From assembly GCF_004152845.1 (NCBI RefSeq), contig NZ_SEON01000003.1, forward strand, positions 310,001-374,000: a stretch of 64,000 nucleotides of DNA, given 5' to 3'. The notes under the pieces were generated by a model. It had not been told where the DNA came from and searched no databases. It saw only the letters and a list, made by a program, of their open reading frames with translations. This DNA is from Sphingobium fuliginis. GTDB taxonomy: Bacteria; Pseudomonadota; Alphaproteobacteria; Sphingomonadales; Sphingomonadaceae. The first letter of the stretch is position 1, and the number at the start of each line of letters is the position of its first letter. Made by a program: the position numbers and the translations under genes. Below, in pieces: positions 18,159 to 27,393 of this stretch.

Positions 18159-18836
18159 ATGCGTCGCCTGTTGCCTGCCCTCTCCTGCGCGCTGATCGCC
18201 ATGGCCGCCCCTGCCCAGGCCCGGACGGCGGAAGATGAGCAATTCTGGCTGAACCTCACCGCCATGGGCCCGATCTCCGGCGATCTCGTCTATTTCGCGG
18301 AGATTCAGCCACGCTTCGGGGATGGCGTTTCAGGGGTCGACCAGACCATCCTGCGCGGTGGCCTGGGCTGGAAACTGTCCCCCAGCGTGACCGTCTATCA
18401 GGGCTATGCCCATGTCGTGCTGCCGGTCGACAATGGGCGCGACGTGAATGAGGAGCGAAGCTTCCAGCAGGTCAACTGGACCATCGGCAAGCCCTGGGGC
18501 GGCGAGCTTTCGTCGCGGACCCGGCTGGAGCAGCGCTGGCGTTCCGACGGCGACGACATGGGCTGGCGACTGCGGGAGATGCTGCGCTACGAAAAGCCGC
18601 TGGGCAGCAAGGCGGTGAGCGCTCTCGTCTATGGCGAGGGCTTCGTGGCGCTCAACAGCACCGACTGGGGCGCGAAGGGCGGGTTCGATCAGTTGCGCAG
18701 CTTCATCGGGGCCGAGATCGCGCTGGGCGGCGCATCGACGGCCGAGATCGGCTATCTCAACCAGTGGATCGACCGGCGCGGCGGCAATGCGCGCGTGAAC
18801 CATGTCGCTTCCGTCACGCTCTTCTTCCGTCATTGA
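18159..18836 (+). CDS. DUF2490-family exported protein
   Basis: 225 residues with a clear Sec signal peptide (MRRLLPALSCALIAMAAPAQA). The mature protein is built of alternating amphipathic strands (FWLNLTAMGPISGDLVYFAEIQPRF, GWKLSPSVTVYQGYAHV, LSSRTRLEQRW, LNQWIDRRGGN) ending in aromatic FFRH, as in a small outer-membrane barrel. This agrees with the DUF2490 family; its role is unknown. An in-frame GTG lies one codon upstream, but ATG 18159 has better spacing from gagga. Confidence 0.8.
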   Translation: MRRLLPALSCALIAMAAPAQARTAEDEQFWLNLTAMGPISGDLVYFAEIQPRFGDGVSGVDQTILRGGLGWKLSPSVTVYQGYAHVVLPVDNGRDVNEERSFQQVNWTIGKPWGGELSSRTRLEQRWRSDGDDMGWRLREMLRYEKPLGSKAVSALVYGEGFVALNSTDWGAKGGFDQLRSFIGAEIALGGASTAEIGYLNQWIDRRGGNARVNHVASVTLFFRH

Positions 18837-18912
18837 GGCCGCACGGACTCTGGCCAAGCCGCCGGGAAAGCGCTATCGGCGCGGCCATCGGATTTGACGT
18901 GAAGGCAGTATC

Positions 18913-20013
18913 ATGGGTTTTCGTTGCGGTATCGTCGGGCTTCCCAATGTGGGCAAGTCCACCCTGTTCAATGCGCTGACGGAGACGCAGGCGGCGCAGG
19001 CGGCGAACTATCCCTTCTGCACGATCGAGCCCAATGTCGGGCAGGTCGCCGTGCCCGACCAGCGCCTGCAGACGATCGCGAAGATCGGCGGTTCGGCCAA
19101 GATCATCGAGACGCAGCTTGCCTTCGTCGACATTGCAGGGCTGGTGCGCGGCGCGTCCAAGGGCGAAGGCCTGGGCAACCAGTTCCTGGCGAACATCCGC
19201 GAGGTGGACGCCATCGTCCATGTGCTGCGCTGCTTCGAGGATGACGACATCACCCATGTCGAGGGCAAGGTGGACCCCATTGCCGACGCCGAGACGGTCG
19301 AGACCGAGTTGATGCTGGCGGACCTCGAATCCCTTGAAAAGCGCGTGCCGAACTTCGCCAAGAAGGCGGCGCAGGGCGACAAGGAGGCGAAGGCCGCGGC
19401 GTCCGTGCTGGGCAAGGCGCTGGACCTGCTGCGCGAGGGCAAGCCGGCGCGGCTGACCCGGCCGGGCGACGATGAGGAGGAACGCATCTTCCGCCAGGCG
19501 CAACTGCTGACGGCCAAGCCTGTGCTCTACGTCTGCAATGTCGAGGAAGAAAGCGCGGCACAAGGCAACGCCCATTCGGCCCGCGTGTTCGAAAAGGCGG
19601 CGGCGGAAGGTGCGAAGGCAGTGATCGTCTCAGCCGCGATCGAAGCCGAACTCATCACCATGCCGGTCGAGGAGCGGGCTGAATATCTGGAGGCTCTGGG
19701 GCTGGAGGAAGCCGGCCTCGCCCGCATCATCCGCGCCGGTTATGAACTGCTTGGCCTCATCACCTTCTTCACCGTTGGACCGAAGGAGGCGCGCGCCTGG
19801 ACAGTGGCCAAGGGATCGAAGGCGCCCCAGGCGGCAGGGGCGATCCATACCGATTTCGAAAAGGGCTTCATCCGGGCGGAAACCATGGCCTATGCGGATT
19901 ACGTCCAGTATAATGGCGAGGCCGGGGCCAAGGAAGCGGGCAAGTGGCGTTCCGAAGGCAAGGAATATGTGACGCAGGATGGCGACATCATGCTGTTCCG
20001 GTTCAACGTCTGA
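18913..20013 (+). CDS. ychF: Redox-regulated ATPase/GTPase YchF
   Basis: 366 residues, standard length. Obg-family P-loop protein that prefers ATP and binds ribosomes. G1 motif GLPNVGKST, G3-like DIAGLVRGASKGEGLGNQFL, and the C-terminal TGS-like domain (ARAWTVAKGSKAPQAAGAIHTDF ... GDIMLFRFNV) are present. It is followed after 6 nt by a repair gene, suggesting co-transcription. Confidence 0.97.
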   Translation: MGFRCGIVGLPNVGKSTLFNALTETQAAQAANYPFCTIEPNVGQVAVPDQRLQTIAKIGGSAKIIETQLAFVDIAGLVRGASKGEGLGNQFLANIREVDAIVHVLRCFEDDDITHVEGKVDPIADAETVETELMLADLESLEKRVPNFAKKAAQGDKEAKAAASVLGKALDLLREGKPARLTRPGDDEEERIFRQAQLLTAKPVLYVCNVEEESAAQGNAHSARVFEKAAAEGAKAVIVSAAIEAELITMPVEERAEYLEALGLEEAGLARIIRAGYELLGLITFFTVGPKEARAWTVAKGSKAPQAAGAIHTDFEKGFIRAETMAYADYVQYNGEAGAKEAGKWRSEGKEYVTQDGDIMLFRFNV

Positions 20014-20019
20014 GGGCCG

Positions 20020-20544
20020 ATGCTGCGTCCGGGACAGATGGCTGCGCGACGCAAGGCGGCCTTTCCCCCCAGCGTAGACGAAGCGACGCGGCTGCTGATC
20101 CTGGGCAGCCTGCCGGGTGACGTATCGATCAGGCAGGGCGAATATTATGCGCATCGGGGCAACGCCTTCTGGGCGCTGATGGGCGATGTGCTGGGCGAGG
20201 ATCTGCGCGGCCAGCCCTATGCGATGCGGTTGAAGCGGCTGAAGGCAAGGGCAGTGGGCCTTTGGGACGTGATCGAAAGCGCCGATCGGGAGGGCAGCCT
20301 GGACAGCGCGATCCGGGGCGCGGAGTTGCGCGACCTGTCGGCCTTCGTGGATCGGCTTCCCGCGCTGGAGGCTGTGGCCTTCAACGGCAAGACCGCCGCG
20401 CTGCATGGGCGGCGCCAGATCGGGGCGCGGCCGGGACTGGCTCTGATCGACCTCCCCTCCTCCAGCGGCGCTTTCGCCAGCATGTCGCGGGAGGCGAAGC
20501 GGAACGCCTGGATGGCGATGATGCCCTATGTGAGCGGGGCATAG
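20020..20544 (+). CDS. DNA-deoxyinosine/hypoxanthine glycosylase-like protein (UDG superfamily)
   Basis: 174 residues. UDG-fold motifs: LLILGSLPGDVSIRQGEYYAHRGNAFW (motif 1 region), VAFNGKTAA (motif with conserved Asn) and LPSSSGAFAS near the end. This is the pattern of the bacterial hypoxanthine-DNA glycosylase group close to mismatch-specific uracil glycosylases. Predicted role: removal of deaminated bases. The specificity (hypoxanthine or uracil) is inferred only from family resemblance. It directly follows ychF. Confidence 0.8.
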   Translation: MLRPGQMAARRKAAFPPSVDEATRLLILGSLPGDVSIRQGEYYAHRGNAFWALMGDVLGEDLRGQPYAMRLKRLKARAVGLWDVIESADREGSLDSAIRGAELRDLSAFVDRLPALEAVAFNGKTAALHGRRQIGARPGLALIDLPSSSGAFASMSREAKRNAWMAMMPYVSGA

Positions 20545-20590
20545 GGCGCTCGTCACTTTACCGTCATGGTCCTTCTGCTAAGGCAGGGGC

Positions 20591-21865
20591 ATGTTTTTCC
20601 GCCGCTTTTCCTTCGCCGGCCTTCTCCTTCTTCAGGTGCTCGGCGGCTGCGCGCGACCGGACGAGCGGCCGGTGTCCAGTTCCGCACCGGCCGAGCGGCG
20701 CGAACCGGTCACGATATTGATATCCATCGACGGCTTCCGCCCGGATTATCTGAAACGAGGCGTGACGCCGCATTTATCCGCGCTGGCCGCGAGCGGGGTC
20801 GAGGCAGCGATGCGCCCCTCCTTCCCCACCAAGACCTTCCCCAATCATTGGGCCATAGTGACCGGCCAGCGTCCCGACCGCAGCGGCATCGTCGCCAACA
20901 GGATGGAGGATACGGCGCGCCCCGGTGAGACCTTCACCATGGCGACCGACGATCCCTTCTGGTGGAACGGGGCCGAGCCGATCTGGGTGACGGCGGAGAA
21001 GGCCGGCGTACGGACGGGGACATTGTTCTGGCCCGGGTCCAACGTGGCCTGGGGCGGGACGGAAGCGGCGGAGTGGCCGCACAGGATCAGCGGCGGCACC
21101 CGGCCGGGCGACTGGGCACAGTTCAACCAGGAGATTTCGGGGACGCAGCGGGTGAACGGCGTGCTGGACCTGTTGCGGCGGCCGGCGGCGATCCGCCCGC
21201 GCTTCCTGACGCTCTATTTCGATGCGGTGGACACGGCGGGCCATGCAGCCGGACCGGAAGCGGCCGAGACGACGCAGGCGGCGGCGGAGATCGATGGCGA
21301 GATCGGCATGCTGGTCGACGGGTTGGAGGCCATGGGCCAGCCGGCCAATCTCGTGATCCTGTCCGACCATGGCATGGCGCAGAAATCGAGCGAGCGGGTG
21401 GTCGCGCTGGACAAGGTGGCGGACCCGGCTGACTACCGCATCGTCGAAAGCGGACCTTATGCCAGCCTGGCTGCGCAACCGGGGCATGAAGCGGCGCTGG
21501 AGACGGACCTGCTGAAGCCCCATGCGCATATGCAATGCTGGCGGAAAAGCGCGATCCCAGCGCGTTTCCATTATGGCGCGCATCCGCGCATCCCGCCTTA
21601 TTTCTGCCTTGCCGAAACCGGCTGGATGATACAGCCGAGCGGTCCCGTCAAACCGTTCGTCGGCGGCGATCATGGCTGGGACAATCAGGCGCCGGAAATG
21701 CAGGCCCTGTTCATCGCCAATGGCCCGGCTTTCGACAGAGGGTTCACGCCACCTTCGGGTTTCGACAATGTCGACATCTATCCGCTGCTCGCAACGCTGC
21801 TGGGAATCGCGCCCCGCCCGGGCGACGGCAATTCCGCCACATTGGCAGGTCTTGTCAGGCATTGA
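20591..21865 (+). CDS. Nucleotide pyrophosphatase/phosphodiesterase (NPP) family lipoprotein
   Basis: 424 residues, lipobox LGGC (Cys20). Alkaline-phosphatase-superfamily motifs are complete: ISIDGFRPDYL (metal Asp), FPTKTFPNHW with the nucleophilic Thr before FPNHW, FDAVDTAGHAAGP, LSDHGMA and GGDHGWDN (metal Asp/His). Such enzymes cleave phosphodiester or pyrophosphate bonds of nucleotides or lipid head groups in the periplasm. The substrate cannot be told from sequence. Length is typical for bacterial NPPs. Confidence 0.88.
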   Translation: MFFRRFSFAGLLLLQVLGGCARPDERPVSSSAPAERREPVTILISIDGFRPDYLKRGVTPHLSALAASGVEAAMRPSFPTKTFPNHWAIVTGQRPDRSGIVANRMEDTARPGETFTMATDDPFWWNGAEPIWVTAEKAGVRTGTLFWPGSNVAWGGTEAAEWPHRISGGTRPGDWAQFNQEISGTQRVNGVLDLLRRPAAIRPRFLTLYFDAVDTAGHAAGPEAAETTQAAAEIDGEIGMLVDGLEAMGQPANLVILSDHGMAQKSSERVVALDKVADPADYRIVESGPYASLAAQPGHEAALETDLLKPHAHMQCWRKSAIPARFHYGAHPRIPPYFCLAETGWMIQPSGPVKPFVGGDHGWDNQAPEMQALFIANGPAFDRGFTPPSGFDNVDIYPLLATLLGIAPRPGDGNSATLAGLVRH

Positions 21866-21916
21866 CGTTCGCGTAAACGGAAACTACTCCTTCACCCGTT
21901 GCGGAAGGAAACGGGT

Positions 21917-22381
21917 ATGAGCGAGATCGTCTATTTCGAAGATGTGCAGGTAGGTGACAGGAACGAATTCGGTCCGCTCACCATCAGCCGGGAGGAGATC
22001 GTCGCCTTTGCCAGCGAATTCGACCCTCAGCCCTTCCATCTGTCCGACGAGGCCGCGGCGGGCACGCATTTCGGCAGCCTGGCCTCCAGCGGGTGGCATA
22101 CCACGGCTCTGTCGATGAAGATGATGGTGGCGGAATGGCAGCGCAATCCGGGCATTCAGGCCGCCAGCCTGGGTGCGATGGGCGTGGATGAACTGCGCTG
22201 GTTGCAGCCGGTTCGTCCGGGCGACACGCTGCGCGGCGTTTCCGAGGTGATAGAGGTCAAGGCGTCGCGCAGCCGCCCCGAAATGGGGATCGTGAAGACC
22301 CACATCACGCTCTTCAACCAACGCGACGAACCGGTGCTGTCGATGAAGCCCATCGCCATGTTCCGGACGCGCCCGGCTTGA
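21917..22381 (+). CDS. MaoC-like (R)-hydratase family protein
   Basis: 154 residues from MSEIVYFEDVQVGD, chosen for the aagga upstream and the usual MaoC start. A single hot-dog domain has the hydratase-2 motif FDPQPFH (Asp...His) followed by FGSLASSGWHT. It is probably an enoyl-CoA hydratase or a related acyl-CoA enzyme in fatty acid metabolism. Its stop is 1 nt from that of the convergent exported protein. Confidence 0.88.
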   Translation: MSEIVYFEDVQVGDRNEFGPLTISREEIVAFASEFDPQPFHLSDEAAAGTHFGSLASSGWHTTALSMKMMVAEWQRNPGIQAASLGAMGVDELRWLQPVRPGDTLRGVSEVIEVKASRSRPEMGIVKTHITLFNQRDEPVLSMKPIAMFRTRPA

Positions 22382-22382
22382 G

Positions 22383-22889
22383 TCAACGGGGCTGGTTGGC
22401 GCGGGCGTCGGCGGCCATGATGCGGATCGAAGGCTTTAAGGCGCTGGCGATCTGGATGGTGTGAAGGCCCGGCGACAGGTCGAACCACAGGATCTTGCGG
22501 ATGCCGGAACAGGACGGCCCATGCTCATGGGCGACGGAGGTCAGCGCGGTCGTGCCGGTGGCGGCGTCCACCCAGGCGCCTTCCGACAGAGCGATGCCGA
22601 TGCGCGCCGTATCCTTCACGGCCAGGGTGAAGAGGCCCGCATGGCTTTTCGGAAGGGACTTGCCGGGCGGGACGATGAACTGAACCTGCGGACCGGGTCG
22701 CAACTCTGCGACGACAGGCTTGCCCAGGATGATGCGCGGCGCGGTGGATGCCGTCGCGCCCGCGGTCACGGTGCCGCTCTGGGTCCAGCTTGTCCAGGGT
22801 TCGGGCAGGGATGGCGCACCGGCGCAGGGATCAGCCGCGGCTTGGGCGTGTAGCGGGGCGAGGGCAAGAAGGAGGAGAAGCCGCTTCAT
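22383..22889 (-). CDS. Hypothetical exported protein
   Basis: 168 residues from MKRLLLLLALAPLHAQA, a clear signal peptide. The mature chain has two cysteines (DPCAGAP, PSCSGIRK) that could pair, and several beta strands. I do not recognise the family. It lies downstream of and on the same strand as mutL, with 87 bp between them, so it may be read with mutL. Start fixed by the signal peptide; ggaagc lies just upstream. Confidence 0.75.
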   Translation of the reverse strand: MKRLLLLLALAPLHAQAAADPCAGAPSLPEPWTSWTQSGTVTAGATASTAPRIILGKPVVAELRPGPQVQFIVPPGKSLPKSHAGLFTLAVKDTARIGIALSEGAWVDAATGTTALTSVAHEHGPSCSGIRKILWFDLSPGLHTIQIASALKPSIRIMAADARANQPR

Positions 22890-22976
22890 CGGTGCTTCCT
22901 TCACAGGCGATGGGATGGCGTCCGGACCGGATTTATCGCGCGCACGCATTGCGCTGAATGGTCGATCCCCGTCATC

Positions 22977-24749
22977 CTATTTCCTCCCGAACAGCTTTTC
23001 TATGTCGCCATGGCCCAGCTTCACCCAGGTCGGGCGGCCATGATTGCATTGGCCGCTGCGGGGGGTGATCTCCATCTCGCGGAGCAGGGCGTTCATCTCC
23101 GTGACGCTCAGCACCCGCCCGGCGCGGACGGAGCCATGACACGCCATGGTGGCAGCTACCAGATCCAGCCGTTCCTTCAGGGAGAGCGCACTGTCATAGG
23201 CGGCGAGATCGTCGGCCAGATCGGACACCAGTCCCTGCACATCTCCCTGCCCCAGCATCGCGGGCGTTGCGCGCACCAGCATGGCGGCGGGACCGAAGCG
23301 CTCCAGTTCCAGCCCGAATTCCTTCAGTTCCTCGATCCGCGCCTCCAGCCGGTCGCAGGCGGGCTCGTCCAGTTCGACCACTTCGGGCAGCAACAGCGTT
23401 TGGGCGGCGACGCCCTGCCCTTCCATGGCGCGGCGCATGCGTTCGAGGGTCAGCCGTTCGTGCGCGGCATGCTGGTCGACGATGACCAGCCCATCCTCTG
23501 CTTCCGCGACGATATAGGTGCGGGCGACCTGCCCACGGGCGACGCCCAGCGGGAAGCTGGTTCCTTCAGGCGCGGGTGCGGCGGCAGGTTCGGCGCGGGC
23601 CTGCGGCGGGGGCGTCAGGAAGCCGGGACGGCGCTCGGCCACAGAATAGGCCGGAACGGACGCGCCGGCGGCTTCGAATATCGGCATGGCGCCGATCGGC
23701 GTGGGGGAAACCGGTTCGGGCTTCCACGCCGAAAGGCCGGCGGGGTCGGCATGCTGGACAGCGCGGAAACCCTCCGCATCCAGCGCGCGGCGCAGACCGG
23801 AGACGATCATGCCCCGGATCAGCGCCGGATCGCGAAAGCGGACCTCCGTCTTGGCGGGATGGACGTTGACATCCACCTCCAGCGGCGGAACGTCAAGGAA
23901 CAGCGCCACCACCGGATGCCGATCCCGCGCCAGCATGTCGGCATAGGCGCCCCTCACCGCCCCGACCAGCAGCCGGTCGCGCACCGGACGGCCGTTCACG
24001 AACAGGAACTGATGATCGCCCACCCCCCGATTATAGGTCGGCAGCGAGGCCACGCCAGACAGGCGCACCCCCTCTCTTTCCAGCGCCACGATGACATGAT
24101 TGTCGGCCAGCGCCCGGTCGGTGAGCGCGGCGACGCGATCCTCCCGCGCCTCCCCCGCCTGCACGCCCAGCACGCGCCGACCGTCATGCTCCATGCTGAA
24201 GGCCACGGACGGATGCGCCATGGCAAGGCGACGGATGACATCGAGGCAGGCGGCATATTCCGCCTTGGCGGAGCGCAGGAACTTGCGACGGGCGGGGACG
24301 CGGGCGAAAAGCTGTTCGACCGTGACGCGCGTGCCGGGGGGCAGCGCGGCGGGGCCTTCGCTCACCACCACGCCATTGTCGACTGTTCGGTTCCAACCGT
24401 CCTGCCCCTGCGGCCGGCTGTCGATGGAAAGACGCGCGACGCTGGCGATGGAGGGCAGCGCTTCGCCCCGGAAACCCAGCGTCGCGACATTTTCGATGGC
24501 GTCGTCGGGCAGTTTGGACGTGGCGTGGCGTTCCAGCGCCAGCGCCATATCATCCCGGGTCATGCCGCAGCCGTCGTCGCTCACCTCCATCCGGTCGAGC
24601 CCGCCATTGGAGATGCGGATGGCGATCCGGAGAGATCCGGCATCCAGCGCATTTTCCACGATTTCCTTGAGCGCGCTGGCGGGCCTTTCGACCACTTCGC
24701 CCGCGGCGATGCGATTGACCAGATGTTCGGGCAGACGGCGTATTGACAT
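22977..24749 (-). CDS. mutL: DNA mismatch repair protein MutL
   Basis: 590 residues. GHKL ATPase domain: IAAGEVVERPASALKEIVENALDAG, DDGCGM and the TLGFRGEALPSI lid. The C-terminal domain carries DQHAAHERLTLE (about 423-434), matching the DQHA(X)2E(X)4E nicking motif, and ends with GQCNHGRPTW. This is therefore the endonuclease type of MutL, not the E. coli type that relies on MutH. It is divergent from mreB across 146 bp. Confidence 0.96.
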   Translation of the reverse strand: MSIRRLPEHLVNRIAAGEVVERPASALKEIVENALDAGSLRIAIRISNGGLDRMEVSDDGCGMTRDDMALALERHATSKLPDDAIENVATLGFRGEALPSIASVARLSIDSRPQGQDGWNRTVDNGVVVSEGPAALPPGTRVTVEQLFARVPARRKFLRSAKAEYAACLDVIRRLAMAHPSVAFSMEHDGRRVLGVQAGEAREDRVAALTDRALADNHVIVALEREGVRLSGVASLPTYNRGVGDHQFLFVNGRPVRDRLLVGAVRGAYADMLARDRHPVVALFLDVPPLEVDVNVHPAKTEVRFRDPALIRGMIVSGLRRALDAEGFRAVQHADPAGLSAWKPEPVSPTPIGAMPIFEAAGASVPAYSVAERRPGFLTPPPQARAEPAAAPAPEGTSFPLGVARGQVARTYIVAEAEDGLVIVDQHAAHERLTLERMRRAMEGQGVAAQTLLLPEVVELDEPACDRLEARIEELKEFGLELERFGPAAMLVRATPAMLGQGDVQGLVSDLADDLAAYDSALSLKERLDLVAATMACHGSVRAGRVLSVTEMNALLREMEITPRSGQCNHGRPTWVKLGHGDIEKLFGRK

Positions 24750-24883
24750 TGATTAGTGACTAGCCCAAGCGAGCGCTTTCCGCGAGACACAAGCCTTATA
24801 AAAATTGACATCCAGGGGGCGGGTGGAACGTGGGGCGAACTTTCCGACTGTCCCGGTTCGCTTCGCCGGGGCATGCGGGCTGA

Positions 24884-25942
<1,059 letters not shown>

Positions 25943-25951
25943 GGGGACAAG

Positions 25952-26869
25952 ATGGCGCGGCCACCCAGCCGACGCCCCGGGCATAACCGGAAGGCGCAAT
26001 ATAGCCTCTTCGCCAGCTATGTCGTGGCGATGACGGGCGCCGCCGTGGGCCTGCTTCTGGTGGTCGTCGCCATTTTCGATCCCACCGGCTTCGCCGCGAT
26101 CCGCATCGCGACGGCGGAGATTACGCGCCCCGCGTCGGTGACGCTCAAGAATATGGTGAGCGGCGTCGCCTCCATCGACGAAGTGCTGGCGAGCTACTGG
26201 CGTGCCGGTTCCCAGAACGTCGCGCTGCGGCGGCAGGTGGAGGCCGACCGCAACCGCATCATAGAGGCGAAGGCGGTGGCGCAGGAAAATCTGCGCCTCA
26301 AGAAGCTGCTGAAGCTGGTCGAGGATGACGGCAGCGAATTGCTGACCGCGCGGCTGATCGCGTCCTCCTCCACCAGCACGCGTCGGCTGGCGCGACTGAA
26401 CGCGGGACGCTGGCAGGGCGTGCGCCCGGGCATGCCGGTGCGCGCGCCGGAAGGGCTGATCGGGCGCATCCATACCACCACGCCCAACACGGCCGAAGTG
26501 CTGCTGCTGACCGACACCAGCAATATCGTGCCGGTGCGGCGGGCCAATGACAGCGTACCCGCGATTTCGACGGGACTTGGCGACGGCACGCTGGAGGTCC
26601 GCGCGCTGGCGGCCGGGCGTAATCCGTTCAAGCCGGGCGACCTGCTCGTCACCTCCGGCGTCGGCGGGGTCTATCAACCCAATATTCCCGTGGCGGTGAT
26701 CGTGCGCATCGCGGGCGAGATCGCCTATGGCGTGCCGCTCGCCAACCCCTCCAGAGTGGATGCGGTTGTGGTGGAGCGCTCCTTCGAGGAGGCTGTGACC
26801 CGGCCGGAGGGCAATGGCCCGCCGGCTCCTGTCGAACCGGGCGCCGCGCAGAATTCGGTCACGCCATGA
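25952..26869 (+). CDS. mreC: Rod shape-determining protein MreC
   Basis: 305 residues. Cytoplasmic basic tail, one membrane helix (~22-45), a coiled coil (residues ~80-115, NVALRRQVEADRNRI) and the periplasmic double beta-barrel (GRWQGVRPGMPVRAPEGLIGRI, LLVTSGVGGVYQPNIPVAVI). A Pro/Gly-rich tail closes the protein. It follows mreB by 9 nt and its stop overlaps the mreD start as ATGA. Confidence 0.95.
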   Translation: MARPPSRRPGHNRKAQYSLFASYVVAMTGAAVGLLLVVVAIFDPTGFAAIRIATAEITRPASVTLKNMVSGVASIDEVLASYWRAGSQNVALRRQVEADRNRIIEAKAVAQENLRLKKLLKLVEDDGSELLTARLIASSSTSTRRLARLNAGRWQGVRPGMPVRAPEGLIGRIHTTTPNTAEVLLLTDTSNIVPVRRANDSVPAISTGLGDGTLEVRALAAGRNPFKPGDLLVTSGVGGVYQPNIPVAVIVRIAGEIAYGVPLANPSRVDAVVVERSFEEAVTRPEGNGPPAPVEPGAAQNSVTP

Positions 26870-27393
26870 TCGATCCCCATTTGCAGCATGTGCCGCGCCT
26901 TGGCCGTCATCCTTCGCGATTTCGGCTGGCGGGAACCCCGGTCATCACGGTGATGCTGGGATCTCTGGTGACGACGCTGCCGGTGATCGCGCAATCGCCG
27001 GTCATGCCGCCCTTCGGCCTGTTGCTGCTTCTGTCCTGGCGGCTGCTGCGCCCCGAATTATGGCGCACCTGGATCGGCGTGCCGCTCGGCCTGTTCGACG
27101 ACATCGCCAGCGGCCAACCCATCGGATCGGCCATGTGCCTGTGGACCGTCACGCTGATCGGCATAGACGCCATCGAACATCGCATGGTCTGGCGCAGCTA
27201 TCGGCAGGACTGGTTAATCGCCTCCTTCGCGATTATCTTCTGCATCGCCGGCGGCGTTTTCTTCGCGCGGATCACCGGCGGAGGAGACATCAAGCTGCTG
27301 TTGGTCGCGCCGCAAATTCTCTGGACGGTCCTGCTCTTTCCCTTTGTCGTCCGGCAATGCGCCCGGATCGACCGTTGGCGCGTGATGGCATGA
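26866..27393 (+). CDS. mreD: Rod shape-determining protein MreD
   Basis: 175 residues with five or so hydrophobic segments and MreD motifs (RPELWRTWIGVPLGLFDDIASGQPIGSAMCLW). The start overlaps the mreC stop and the stop overlaps the mrdA start (ATGA both times), so the whole set is translationally coupled. It partners MreC and PBP2 in the elongasome. Confidence 0.92.
   Translation: MIDPHLQHVPRLGRHPSRFRLAGTPVITVMLGSLVTTLPVIAQSPVMPPFGLLLLLSWRLLRPELWRTWIGVPLGLFDDIASGQPIGSAMCLWTVTLIGIDAIEHRMVWRSYRQDWLIASFAIIFCIAGGVFFARITGGGDIKLLLVAPQILWTVLLFPFVVRQCARIDRWRVMA

Noticed and set aside
24796-24810. Promoter of mreB built from TTGACA at 24805
   Set aside because: No acceptable -10 lies 16-18 nt downstream, so it was not listed as a feature.
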